Origin: an uncultured bacterium
Lineage (GTDB): Bacteria > Patescibacteriota > Patescibacteriia > Patescibacteriales > UBA12465
NCBI GenBank assembly: GCA_903904095.1
Contig: CAIVBF010000055.1
Span: forward strand, 1 to 9,786
Direction: 5' to 3'
Length of the DNA stretch: 9,786 bases
Shown here: one piece after another, positions 1-6,789 of the stretch
Position numbering within the stretch: position 1 is the stretch's first letter
How the letters are laid out: every line of letters starts with the position of its first letter
The notes under the pieces: generated by a model
Databases searched by the model: none
What the model saw: the letters and a program-made list of their open reading frames with translations, nothing else
What the model was told of the DNA's origin: nothing
Position numbers and translations under genes: made by a program

Positions 1-321
1 AAAACAAAAATTAAAAGTTTAAGTCCGACTAAAGACAATGTTGCGGCGGTAAGTGTGCCGACAATAAATAATGATTCAGTTTTAATTGCCGAGAATAATA
101 AAGATGTTGATGGTGTTCAATTATTTGACGCAACGGCGAAAGTGAATGAAAAGGCCGCCACTTTAACTTTAGCTGTTAAAGCTACTACGACTCCGGAAGA
201 AATAAAAAAAGATTCCTCTTCAACTGAAAATATTTTAGACGAAGCGCAAAAATTATTTGAGAAGAAGGATTACGGTCAGGCTTCGGACAAATTAAAAGAA
301 GTTAAAGAAATAATGAAATAA
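1..321 (+). CDS. C-terminal part of an unidentified protein (5' end outside window)
   Basis: The frame is open from base 1 and ends at TAA 319-321, giving 106 residues. A GTG at 55 could be read as a start, but the same frame continues without a stop to the window edge, so the gene most likely begins upstream. The visible part is a polar, low-complexity stretch rich in N, D, T and K (about residues 1-75) followed by a charged amphipathic helix pair at the C-terminus (from about ILDEAQKLFEKKDYGQ to KEVKEIMK). No catalytic motif, membrane segment or cysteine is visible. An N/T/S-rich linker ending in a short helical tail is reminiscent of exported CPR proteins with a DUF5667 domain, but the diagnostic part is missing, so this is only a guess. 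There is no clear intrinsic terminator directly after it: the hairpin at 330-352 lacks a U-tract. Confidence 0.7.
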   Translation, partial: KTKIKSLSPTKDNVAAVSVPTINNDSVLIAENNKDVDGVQLFDATAKVNEKAATLTLAVKATTTPEEIKKDSSSTENILDEAQKLFEKKDYGQASDKLKEVKEIMK

Positions 322-329
322 GTTCTTTC

Positions 330-554
330 GGGCTCAGTCTAAGACTAAGCCCACCACATAAATTAGCTAAGCGCTAGTTTGTTAGTTTATCTCCATTATC
401 GGCCACTCCTTTCCGGAAGATTCTCTCATCCGATTATGGAAGAACCGGGCGAGATAAATTAACAAATTCGCGTTTAAAGTCCTCGGACTATAAAGCGGAT
501 TGGCGGACCTATTCAAGGTTGACGCTTTACTATCTAGTAAAGTGGGTTTGTCCC
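330..554 (+). ncRNA. Candidate structured RNA, 5' part (unclassified)
   Basis: This stretch has no plausible ORF but can be covered by base-paired elements. Hairpin 330-352 pairs GGGCT with AGCCC and AGTC with GACT around a TAA loop, with one mismatch. A long stem pairs 376-393 with 451-468: 18 consecutive pairs including two G-U wobbles. Inside it, 394-402 pairs with 430-438 (one T-T mismatch), topped by a small hairpin 409-419 whose loop shows CCGG; a bulge at 445-448 also reads CCGG. Then come hairpin 478-489, stem 491-497/523-529 enclosing 506-510/516-520, a competing hairpin 523-531/536-544, and a small GGG/CCC hairpin 544-554 followed by an A/T-rich run. G-U pairs and nested order favour RNA over DNA palindromes. 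It does not carry the conserved core sequences I know for RNase P RNA, tmRNA, SRP RNA or tRNA. Strand is taken from the neighbouring genes. It could be a standalone RNA or the 5' leader of the S-layer mRNA; exact ends are unknown. Confidence 0.45.
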
Positions 555-602
555 TTATAAATTTATTTATTTCAATTTATTGCAAAACAAAAAACTTAAT
601 TC

Positions 603-765
603 AAGCTTTATCGTAGATCGGTTAAGCTTTTCTCCAGCCGACGGGCAACCCACGTTCGGCTCACAGAAATTTTAATTAAAAGTAGGTCAGCCAGACGTCT
701 TAAGCCAAAAGACGGTTTGAGGAGCGGGATTCCGACTGATTTACAGCTAAGCGAGATAAAAGTTT
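603..765 (+). ncRNA. Candidate structured RNA, 3' multibranch domain (unclassified)
   Basis: A second compact fold follows an A/T-rich linker (555-602). A closing stem pairs AAGCTTTTCTC (624-634) with GAG (753-755) plus AAAAGTTT (758-765), 11 pairs with a 2-nt bulge and one G-U. Inside are hairpin 636-641/656-661 with an inner GGG/CCC (643-645/649-651), and stem 682-690/736-744 (9 pairs, two G-U) that itself encloses hairpins 696-701/709-714 and 725-727/732-734. An alternative hairpin 603-608/624-629, extended by 610-613/619-622, competes with the closing stem, so two states are possible. The word GCGAGATAAA occurs both here (751-760) and in the upstream domain (449-458), and AGCTAAGCG occurs at 365-373 and 745-753, which suggests the two domains are related or belong to one RNA. 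No known RNA family is recognised. Pairing was done by eye, without energy or covariation support. Confidence 0.42.
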
Positions 766-856
766 CTTGGCAAAGCATAGAATTGAACAATTCATTATTT
801 ATTTAGTGTTTAAACTACTATTGTTTAGACCTTAATAAATAATCTAAAAAATTATT
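766..856 (+). promoter_or_regulatory. A/T-rich leader of the S-layer gene with palindromes
   Basis: This segment separates the structured region from the S-layer start codon. It contains a perfect 6-6 inverted repeat, GAATTGAACAATTC (780-793), followed by T-rich sequence, and the palindrome GTTTAAAC (808-815). The first could be a weak RNA 3' hairpin or an operator. I looked for a -35/-10 pair and found only poor matches (for example TTGGCA at 767-772 or TTGAAC at 783-788 with no good -10 at 17 nt), so I do not call a promoter position. No Shine-Dalgarno sequence lies in the last 25 nt before the ATG; the bases there are almost only A and T. Confidence 0.4.
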
Positions 857-3800
857 ATGAACAAATTACGCAAATCCTTAGTTGTCGGCGTAATGGTATT
901 AACAGTTCTAGCTACTTCTGGTGTTTTCAACATCAGCGCAGTTAAGGCTTCTGCATCTGCAGGTGACTTAATTAAGATGAGTGGTAATGCTGCTGTTTAC
1001 TATTTAGGCGCAGACGGCAAGAGATATGTTTTCCCAAATTCCACAACTTACAACTCTTGGTATGCTGATTTCAGCGGAGTTGTTACAATTCCTGCAACAG
1101 AATTACAGAGCTACCTTTTAGGTGGTAACGTAGTTATGAGACCAGGTACAAAGATGGTAAAAATTACAACTGACCCTTCAGTTTATGCTGTTGAGCCAAA
1201 TGGCGTTCTAAGAAAGATTCAAAGCGAAGCGCAAGCTGCTGCTTTATACGGATCAAACTGGAACAAGAAGATTGTTGACGTTGCTGATTCTTATTTCACA
1301 AACTATACAATCGGAACAGCTTTAGCTAACGGAGAAATCCCAGCTGGTACTTTAGTAAAGAATGCCGGCTCTGCCGCTGTTTATTACTATGATGGTACTA
1401 ACTATCGTTCAGTAGCTAATGAAACTGCACTAAGTGCTAATAGATTTGATATGGCTAACATTTTAACCCTATCTAACCCTATTATCGCCACTGGTTCAGC
1501 TATCACAGGCGCTGAAACTTCTTTAGTTAAGACTTCACAAGGGGCTACAACAGGAAATACTCCAGTTGTAACTGGTTCTGGTGTTATGGTTTCTTTAAAT
1601 TCCACAACTCCAGCTGCTAGTGATATCCCAGCCGGTACTTCAAACACAATGTTAAAGTTTAATGTTACTGCTGCTAATGACGGCAATGCTGTTATTTCTG
1701 GCGTAAAATTAACTGCGATTGGTTTAGGTACTCCTTCAGAAATTCAATTAATTTCTGTTTACAAGGACAATGCTAAATTAAACAGCACTGCTAGAAACAT
1801 TGATTCTAACAAAGAAGCTCAAATTAACTTCACTAACGCTGTAACTATCAACGCTGGTGCAACTGTTACTTTTGAAGTACGTGCTACTATTTTAGCTGGT
1901 ACTACAGGTAAGCATGGTTTAAGTATTGCTAAAGCCTCTGACGTAATGGCTGGAAACACTGTTTCCGGTTCTTTCCCAGTTGCTGGTAATATTTTCTCCG
2001 GTGTTAACGTTACTGTTGGCACTTTAACTGTTACCAATGATGGTTCTGCATTATCTGATGTTAAATTAGGTGATAAAGGAGCTACTATTGCTAAATTTAA
2101 ATTAGCTAACAATGCTAATATTGAAAATATTGTTGTAAAGGCAATTACTCTTAAGAAAGATTCTGCAAGTACTGCTTCTGACTCTGCTGTTGAAAATTTA
2201 AGTTTAAATTTTGATGGTACAGTTGTTGCTACTGCTGCTTCAATCTCAAGTCGTTATGTTACTTTTGTATTAGCTAACCCTATTACAATCAGTAAGAATA
2301 CTTCTAATAAGAGATTAACAGTTACTGCCGACGTTGTTGACGGTGCTGATAAGAATATTGGTCTTTATGTTGAAGCTGCTTCTGACGTTGTAGCTACTGG
2401 TGACTATTATGGTTACCAAGCTATTGTTTCAGCTCCAGCTAGTGCATTACTTGCTTCTATCAAGGCTGGTACTATCAGCGTAGAAAAGGTTAATGCTACT
2501 AATGATAAATTAAGAGTTGATGTAGACAATCAAGAAGCTGGTACTTTCAAGATTACTGCTAATAGCGGTAAGAATGCTGAGCTTTCTACATTAAAATTAA
2601 CTATCACTTCAACTAACGACTCTGCCATTGGTTCATCTACTGCTTTTTCAAAGATTGAAAATGTAGAGGTATACAATAAGACTAATAATACAGTTTATGA
2701 TCTATCTTATGTATCCGGGACTAATCCTAAAGTTTATAGCAATACAAGCATGGGCTTAATGTTGACAAGCGGTGTTACTAATGAATTAGTAGTACGCTTT
2801 GATACTTTAGCAACTGCTTCTAACGAAGATTACACTGTAAAACTTAACAATGCAGGTACTGACTTAATCATCAAGGAAACAGGAAATGATACAGCTATTA
2901 CTGATATCACTCCTAATACAGTTGAGCTTAAGAAGGTTACTGTAGAATCTGCAGGTGCTACTTTCTCTTCAAATGCTTTATCAGCTGTTTATACAGCAGT
3001 TATTGGTACAGCTGATGTTAAAGTCATAGACTTCAGCATCAAAGCTGCTCAAAATTCTAAGGCTTTCATGAGAGACTTAACAGTTGCTAAAGTAGCTGGT
3101 GGTACTTTAACAGTTGATACTCACTCAGTATCTGACGTTAAATTATGGAATGGAACAACTTTAGTAAAGACTATGTCTTCTTCACAAATTAGTGGGAATG
3201 CAGTAACCTTTACTGACTTAAATGAAGAAATCCCAGCCAATACAACAGTTAACTACACAATTTCAGTTTCTTTCGTAAAGAATACTGATAATAATGGTCT
3301 AAATGTTAAATTTGCTTTAACAGGCGCTACAATGGAAGATGTTGACGGTAAAACTGTTGACGTTTCATCTACTGTAGGCAATGTAATTTCTGCAAGAACA
3401 GTTACTTTACAAGGCACTGGTGCATTATATGTATCTATGGATAACAATGATGTTACAACCAATAAAGATACTTATGCTGTTGCTGGTACTCAAACAGGTT
3501 ATGTTGCTTCTCTTAAGATGAGAGCTGACAACGAAGCTATTAAAGTTACTAAGTTAACTATTACGGGTTCTTCAAACCTTAACGGTAAAGTTACTGAATT
3601 AGGTTTATATGATGGTTCAACTTTAGTTGGTTCAACTAACGTTATTGCTACTAGTTCAACTATTGATATCAATGGTAGTAACTTAATTGTTCCAATGACT
3701 GCTAAGAATTACTATATTAAAGCTACTTTAGCTCCTTATGGTAAGGATCAAACTGGTTCATTAGATGCTGCTACAACTTTTGCTGTTAGCGCTATTGAAG

Positions 3801-4459
3801 CTCAAGGAAATGATTCCGGCGACTCTCTAGCTGCTGCTGATTCACTTGCTTCAGGTAAGATTAGTTATGATCTTACTAACGACGGTACAGCTGATAATGC
3901 TAGCGGAACTGGTGTTTCTAAGACATTGGGTATCTTAGCTTCTAAGATTTCTGCTGTTTCTTTAGTTTCTACTAATGGATCAGGTACTGCATTAGCTACT
4001 AAGATCTATAGTGGTCAAGCAGCTAATACAGCTATCATCCAGGTAACTACAGGTGCTTCTGCTAACAATGAAACTAACGGTGATGCGATTAAGACTTACT
4101 TAAATTCCATGATCGTTAAGATTGCTACAAGCACTACGGTTACTGCTATGACTGCCACTCTTGAAAGAGTTGGTGGAACAGCTACTGCTACTAGTTCAAC
4201 AAGTATTACTGCCCACAGAGCTACATTTAGTAACTTGACTGGAACTGACTACGAAATTGCTCCTAGTACAACTGCTTACTTCTTAGTAAAGGTTACTCCA
4301 ACCTTCAATACTACTGTAGCTGGCGATTCTTCATTAAATGTAAGTCTAGATGCATTAGACACTGACAACTTTACATTTAGAGATGCTCGCTCTGCGACTC
4401 CTAAATCTGTTTTAAGATTAGGTGTTACAACAGTTGACGGAACAACTATTAGTAACTAA
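857..4459 (+). CDS. S-layer-like secreted surface protein, 1200 aa
   Basis: This is a very large exported protein, probably the main paracrystalline coat or another abundant surface protein. Residues 1-31 form a signal peptide: basic MNKLRK start, hydrophobic core (LVVGVMVLTVLA), cleavage plausible after AVKA. Three short motifs follow, at about 36-89, 95-153 and 162-206, each with an 'L(I/V)K...(V/A)YY...G..YR/Y' core (VYYLGADGKRY; VYAVEPNGVLRK; VYYYDGTNYR), a pattern I associate with CPR S-layer proteins. After a T/S/G-rich linker (about 207-245) come roughly six beta-sandwich-like modules of 130-180 residues up to the C-terminus, rich in T, S, A, V and N. No cysteine is present and there is no C-terminal membrane anchor or sortase motif. 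The start is the ATG in front of the signal peptide; no SD is visible. Codons are strongly biased (mostly GCT for Ala, few GCG), unlike the downstream genes, which fits very high expression. It ends with tandem in-frame stops TAA-TAG. Identity as the S-layer is by family resemblance; another giant adhesin-like coat protein is the alternative. Confidence 0.85.
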   Translation: MNKLRKSLVVGVMVLTVLATSGVFNISAVKASASAGDLIKMSGNAAVYYLGADGKRYVFPNSTTYNSWYADFSGVVTIPATELQSYLLGGNVVMRPGTKMVKITTDPSVYAVEPNGVLRKIQSEAQAAALYGSNWNKKIVDVADSYFTNYTIGTALANGEIPAGTLVKNAGSAAVYYYDGTNYRSVANETALSANRFDMANILTLSNPIIATGSAITGAETSLVKTSQGATTGNTPVVTGSGVMVSLNSTTPAASDIPAGTSNTMLKFNVTAANDGNAVISGVKLTAIGLGTPSEIQLISVYKDNAKLNSTARNIDSNKEAQINFTNAVTINAGATVTFEVRATILAGTTGKHGLSIAKASDVMAGNTVSGSFPVAGNIFSGVNVTVGTLTVTNDGSALSDVKLGDKGATIAKFKLANNANIENIVVKAITLKKDSASTASDSAVENLSLNFDGTVVATAASISSRYVTFVLANPITISKNTSNKRLTVTADVVDGADKNIGLYVEAASDVVATGDYYGYQAIVSAPASALLASIKAGTISVEKVNATNDKLRVDVDNQEAGTFKITANSGKNAELSTLKLTITSTNDSAIGSSTAFSKIENVEVYNKTNNTVYDLSYVSGTNPKVYSNTSMGLMLTSGVTNELVVRFDTLATASNEDYTVKLNNAGTDLIIKETGNDTAITDITPNTVELKKVTVESAGATFSSNALSAVYTAVIGTADVKVIDFSIKAAQNSKAFMRDLTVAKVAGGTLTVDTHSVSDVKLWNGTTLVKTMSSSQISGNAVTFTDLNEEIPANTTVNYTISVSFVKNTDNNGLNVKFALTGATMEDVDGKTVDVSSTVGNVISARTVTLQGTGALYVSMDNNDVTTNKDTYAVAGTQTGYVASLKMRADNEAIKVTKLTITGSSNLNGKVTELGLYDGSTLVGSTNVIATSSTIDINGSNLIVPMTAKNYYIKATLAPYGKDQTGSLDAATTFAVSAIEAQGNDSGDSLAAADSLASGKISYDLTNDGTADNASGTGVSKTLGILASKISAVSLVSTNGSGTALATKIYSGQAANTAIIQVTTGASANNETNGDAIKTYLNSMIVKIATSTTVTAMTATLERVGGTATATSSTSITAHRATFSNLTGTDYEIAPSTTAYFLVKVTPTFNTTVAGDSSLNVSLDALDTDNFTFRDARSATPKSVLRLGVTTVDGTTISN

Positions 4460-4481
4460 TAGTTAAGAAAACAAAGTTTTG

Positions 4482-4503
4482 GCGATTTCCTTTAATTAAT
4501 CGC
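4482..4503 (+). other. Small hairpin in the S-layer 3' UTR
   Basis: GCGATT (4482-4487) pairs perfectly with AATCGC (4498-4503) around a 10-nt A/T-rich loop, just upstream of the main terminator. It may help protect the 3' end of an abundant mRNA, or be chance. Confidence 0.3.
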
Positions 4504-4509
4504 AACCAC

Positions 4510-4538
4510 AAAAGAGCTCCCTTCGGGGAGCTCTTTTT
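4510..4538 (+). terminator. Strong intrinsic terminator after the S-layer gene
   Basis: A 12-bp perfect stem (4510-4521 with 4526-4537) is capped by a cUUCGg tetraloop, with an 8-bp GC-rich core GAGCTCCC/GGGAGCTC, an A-run on the 5' side and a T-run (4534-4538) on the 3' side. The A/T flanks make it potentially active in both directions. It lies 50 nt after the S-layer stop and isolates that transcript from the next operon. Confidence 0.93.
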
Positions 4539-4596
4539 GGTATGGGAGAATAATTAATTAAATAGCCAATCTTTCTTTTATTAAATAACTGAATTA

Positions 4597-4605
4597 TGTT
4601 ATAAT
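4597..4605 (+). promoter_or_regulatory. Extended -10 promoter for the beta-helix/ligase operon
   Basis: TGTTATAAT at 4597-4605 is a perfect extended -10 (TGn plus TATAAT). No good -35 hexamer is seen 16-18 nt upstream (only T-rich sequence around 4576-4582), as expected when an extended -10 is used. The start of transcription would fall near 4611-4613, giving a leader of about 20 nt that contains no SD sequence. Confidence 0.7.
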
Positions 4606-4630
4606 ATTCTTATAAAATTAAAATAAAAAT

Positions 4631-6784
4631 ATGAACAAATTCAAACCTTATTATCTGCTTCTTTTAGCGTTGGTCTTTTTTGCGCCACTAAAGATGCAAG
4701 CCGCGACGAGTTTTAGCGGCACAATTTCCAGTCCTAATTGGACGGAAAGCAATGGCCCTTATATCGTTAGCGGTGTTATGGAAGTAACTAAGGGCGCCGT
4801 TTTAACTATCGGTCCTGGGACAGAGGTTCGTTTTAATCCAGGCGCTAAGATTTTAGTAAACGGGGAACTTGATGTTCAGGGAACTACTGAAAATCCGGTT
4901 ATTATGACCTCAGCAACCTCAACGCCAAAAAGTGGCGACTGGGGCGGAATTGAATTTACCGATAAGGCGGTTAGTGCAACTATTGATTCTAACGGAAATT
5001 ACGTAAAGGGCAGTATTATTAAAAACGCGATTATTAAATTCAGTCAGGGGATTAAGATTACTGATTCAAGCCCTTATATCGCCAATAATCAAATAACTAT
5101 TAATGAGACTGGTATTACAGTTTTAGGAACTAAGGCGACTAGCGGTGGGATAGTTTTAGATGGTAGCGGCGCAACTTCCGGCAAGGCGATTATTCCGGTG
5201 TATATAGTAAACAATACAATCAGCGACAACAAGACGGGCGTTATAATTGAAAGAAATAATAGCCAGGATTATATTGTGACTCCGGCTGGTTATTCTTATA
5301 TCGGCTCTAAATTTATAACTACTTACCTGGGCGGAAATATGATTAGCAGTAATAATCTGGGCGTCAAAATTAATAAAGGCGATAATAATGTTTTATTTAA
5401 TAATAGTATTAAATATAATTTTGGTTCCGGCGTTGAAATCGGCGCAGCTAGCCGCTCCAATGTTTTAGAGGAAAATACTATTAACAATAATAATATCGGC
5501 GTTGATTTAAATTCCGAGAATGCTTTTTTAATTCAAAACAATATTAAGTTTAATTTTCAGACTGGTTTAAAAATTAGTAAAAAACCGGGCATAATCATGC
5601 TTAACAATATTTATAATAATCAGGGCTATAATCTTGATAATAGAGTTTATAACCTAATCGCTGATAATAATTACTGGGGCGCGAGCGATAAAGACACGGT
5701 TGAAAGCGGTTTTTGGCTTAAAGGCGACGCTTTGATCTCAACCTCAACTTTAGTTTCTATAATCCCAGTCAAAGCGGAACCTTATTCTGTTTCTGAAAAT
5801 AGTACGGCGATAGTTATGGACCCTTATATGACTAGTGATTTAACGAGCACAACCACTATCTATACTAAATTAGCTCTTTCCGGCTTAAAGCCTCTAAATA
5901 CGGCTGTTTATATTAATAACATTAAAGTTGTTGAAGCGGATAATTTTGTTCAATGGAATTATAATTATGATTTAAGCTTAGGCGATAATCGTATTTCTAT
6001 TTTTTATCGCGATAAGGATAATAATAAGAGTAATCCTAAAATTATTAATATCAATAAGCTTGATAGTATTGCTAACCCAATCTTAAATCCATATTCCGCT
6101 AAGACTACTAACGCCACTATCGTCTTGAGCGGAACGAAGCAATCTGGTGCAAGCGTAATAATTAATGACAAGGAAATTGTTCCAGTTAGCCCGGAAATTA
6201 CTTGGACCTATACCTATCCTCTCGCGAAGGGCTTAAATAACTTAACTATTCTTTCTAAGGGTGCAAACGAAGATCAATATAGCGGAGAAATTTATGCGAC
6301 AATTGAAAGAACTGAGATTCAAGTTAGCGACATTATCACGAGCGAGAAGTCTTTGACGAAATCAGTTGACGCTAAGTTAGCCCTTAAAATGGCCGGACGC
6401 TTACTTTTGCAGACTGAAAATTTAGGTAATATCTGGTATGTTTCTCCTAAAGATAATAAGCGTTATTTTATCAGTCAGGAAACAGCTCTAGCGACTTTTA
6501 GAAGTTTAGCTATGGGGGTTAGTGAGGCAAATATAAAATTATTAACAACGAAAGAAAGCGGCTTAAAATTAAGTCTTCTTAAATCGGTGACCGCTTTAAG
6601 AAATAGACTAAAAGGTTATTTGCTTTTAAGAACAGAGACCGGCGGTCAAATTAGCTATGTTGATGTATCTGGTTATAGATATGATATAACTAATGATAAT
6701 TTAATGGATATCTTTAGAAAATTGAGCCTAGGAATATCAAACGCTAACTTACGTAAAATTAATGTCGGAGAAGCGACTAAATAA
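4631..6784 (+). CDS. Secreted right-handed beta-helix protein with Ig-like domains and C-terminal CPR repeats
   Basis: A 717-residue exported protein without cysteine. A signal peptide covers residues 1-24 (MNKFKPYY, then LLLLALVFFAPL, cleavage after MQA). Residues about 28-95 look like the N-terminal cap of a parallel beta-helix (VTKGAVLTIGPGTEVRF, ILVNGELDVQG, PVIMTS, then DWGGIEF), and about 120-350 consist of short N-rich coils of the PbH1/NosD type (such as NNTISDNKTGV, NTINNNNIGVDL), ending in the common NNYWG closing motif near 345-349. Two Ig-like domains resembling the glucodextranase-B type follow (about 410-475 and 485-560), each with a conserved 'V.INN/IND K...W.Y.Y.L..G.N' pattern. 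The tail has two repeats, about 586-636 and 659-710, with cores LLLQTENLGNIWYV/NKRYF and LLLRTETGGQISYV/GYRYD plus a 'R.L..G(V/I)S.AN' end. No catalytic residues for a polysaccharide lyase or hydrolase could be assigned; binding or scaffolding of glycans at the surface is the likely role. It is the first gene of an operon with the ligase-family gene 5 nt downstream. The ATG chosen directly precedes the signal peptide. Confidence 0.82.
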   Translation: MNKFKPYYLLLLALVFFAPLKMQAATSFSGTISSPNWTESNGPYIVSGVMEVTKGAVLTIGPGTEVRFNPGAKILVNGELDVQGTTENPVIMTSATSTPKSGDWGGIEFTDKAVSATIDSNGNYVKGSIIKNAIIKFSQGIKITDSSPYIANNQITINETGITVLGTKATSGGIVLDGSGATSGKAIIPVYIVNNTISDNKTGVIIERNNSQDYIVTPAGYSYIGSKFITTYLGGNMISSNNLGVKINKGDNNVLFNNSIKYNFGSGVEIGAASRSNVLEENTINNNNIGVDLNSENAFLIQNNIKFNFQTGLKISKKPGIIMLNNIYNNQGYNLDNRVYNLIADNNYWGASDKDTVESGFWLKGDALISTSTLVSIIPVKAEPYSVSENSTAIVMDPYMTSDLTSTTTIYTKLALSGLKPLNTAVYINNIKVVEADNFVQWNYNYDLSLGDNRISIFYRDKDNNKSNPKIININKLDSIANPILNPYSAKTTNATIVLSGTKQSGASVIINDKEIVPVSPEITWTYTYPLAKGLNNLTILSKGANEDQYSGEIYATIERTEIQVSDIITSEKSLTKSVDAKLALKMAGRLLLQTENLGNIWYVSPKDNKRYFISQETALATFRSLAMGVSEANIKLLTTKESGLKLSLLKSVTALRNRLKGYLLLRTETGGQISYVDVSGYRYDITNDNLMDIFRKLSLGISNANLRKINVGEATK

Positions 6785-6789
6785 AAAAT

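Noticed and set aside
55..57. GTG as start of the first gene
   Set aside because: The frame is open to base 1 and no SD or promoter precedes the GTG, so it is more likely an internal valine.
330..352. Intrinsic terminator of the first gene
   Set aside because: The hairpin is good but is followed by ACCACATAAA, with no U-tract.
608..790. 60-codon ORF on the - strand
   Set aside because: It lies antisense to the structured region, has no RBS or promoter, no recognisable domain, and would start inside the palindrome at 780-793. The stem pairing explains the sequence better.
322..856. RNase P RNA, tmRNA or SRP RNA
   Set aside because: AAAGTCC (476-482) and ACAGAAA (663-669) hint at the RNase P core, but the flanking conserved bases are absent and the two cannot form the P4 helix. 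No tag reading frame or tRNA-like ends for tmRNA, and no conserved SRP loop sequence around the TTCCGGAAG at 411-419.
1402..1686. - strand ORF of 94 codons inside the S-layer gene
   Set aside because: Shadow frame produced by the biased Ala/Thr/Val codons of the real gene; same for 1819-2112 and 3253-3462 on the - strand.
3646..4200. 15-nt direct repeat TGCTACTAGTTCAAC (3646-3660 and 4186-4200)
   Set aside because: Both copies are in frame and encode the same low-complexity Ala-Thr-Ser string in two modules; explained by protein repeats and codon bias.
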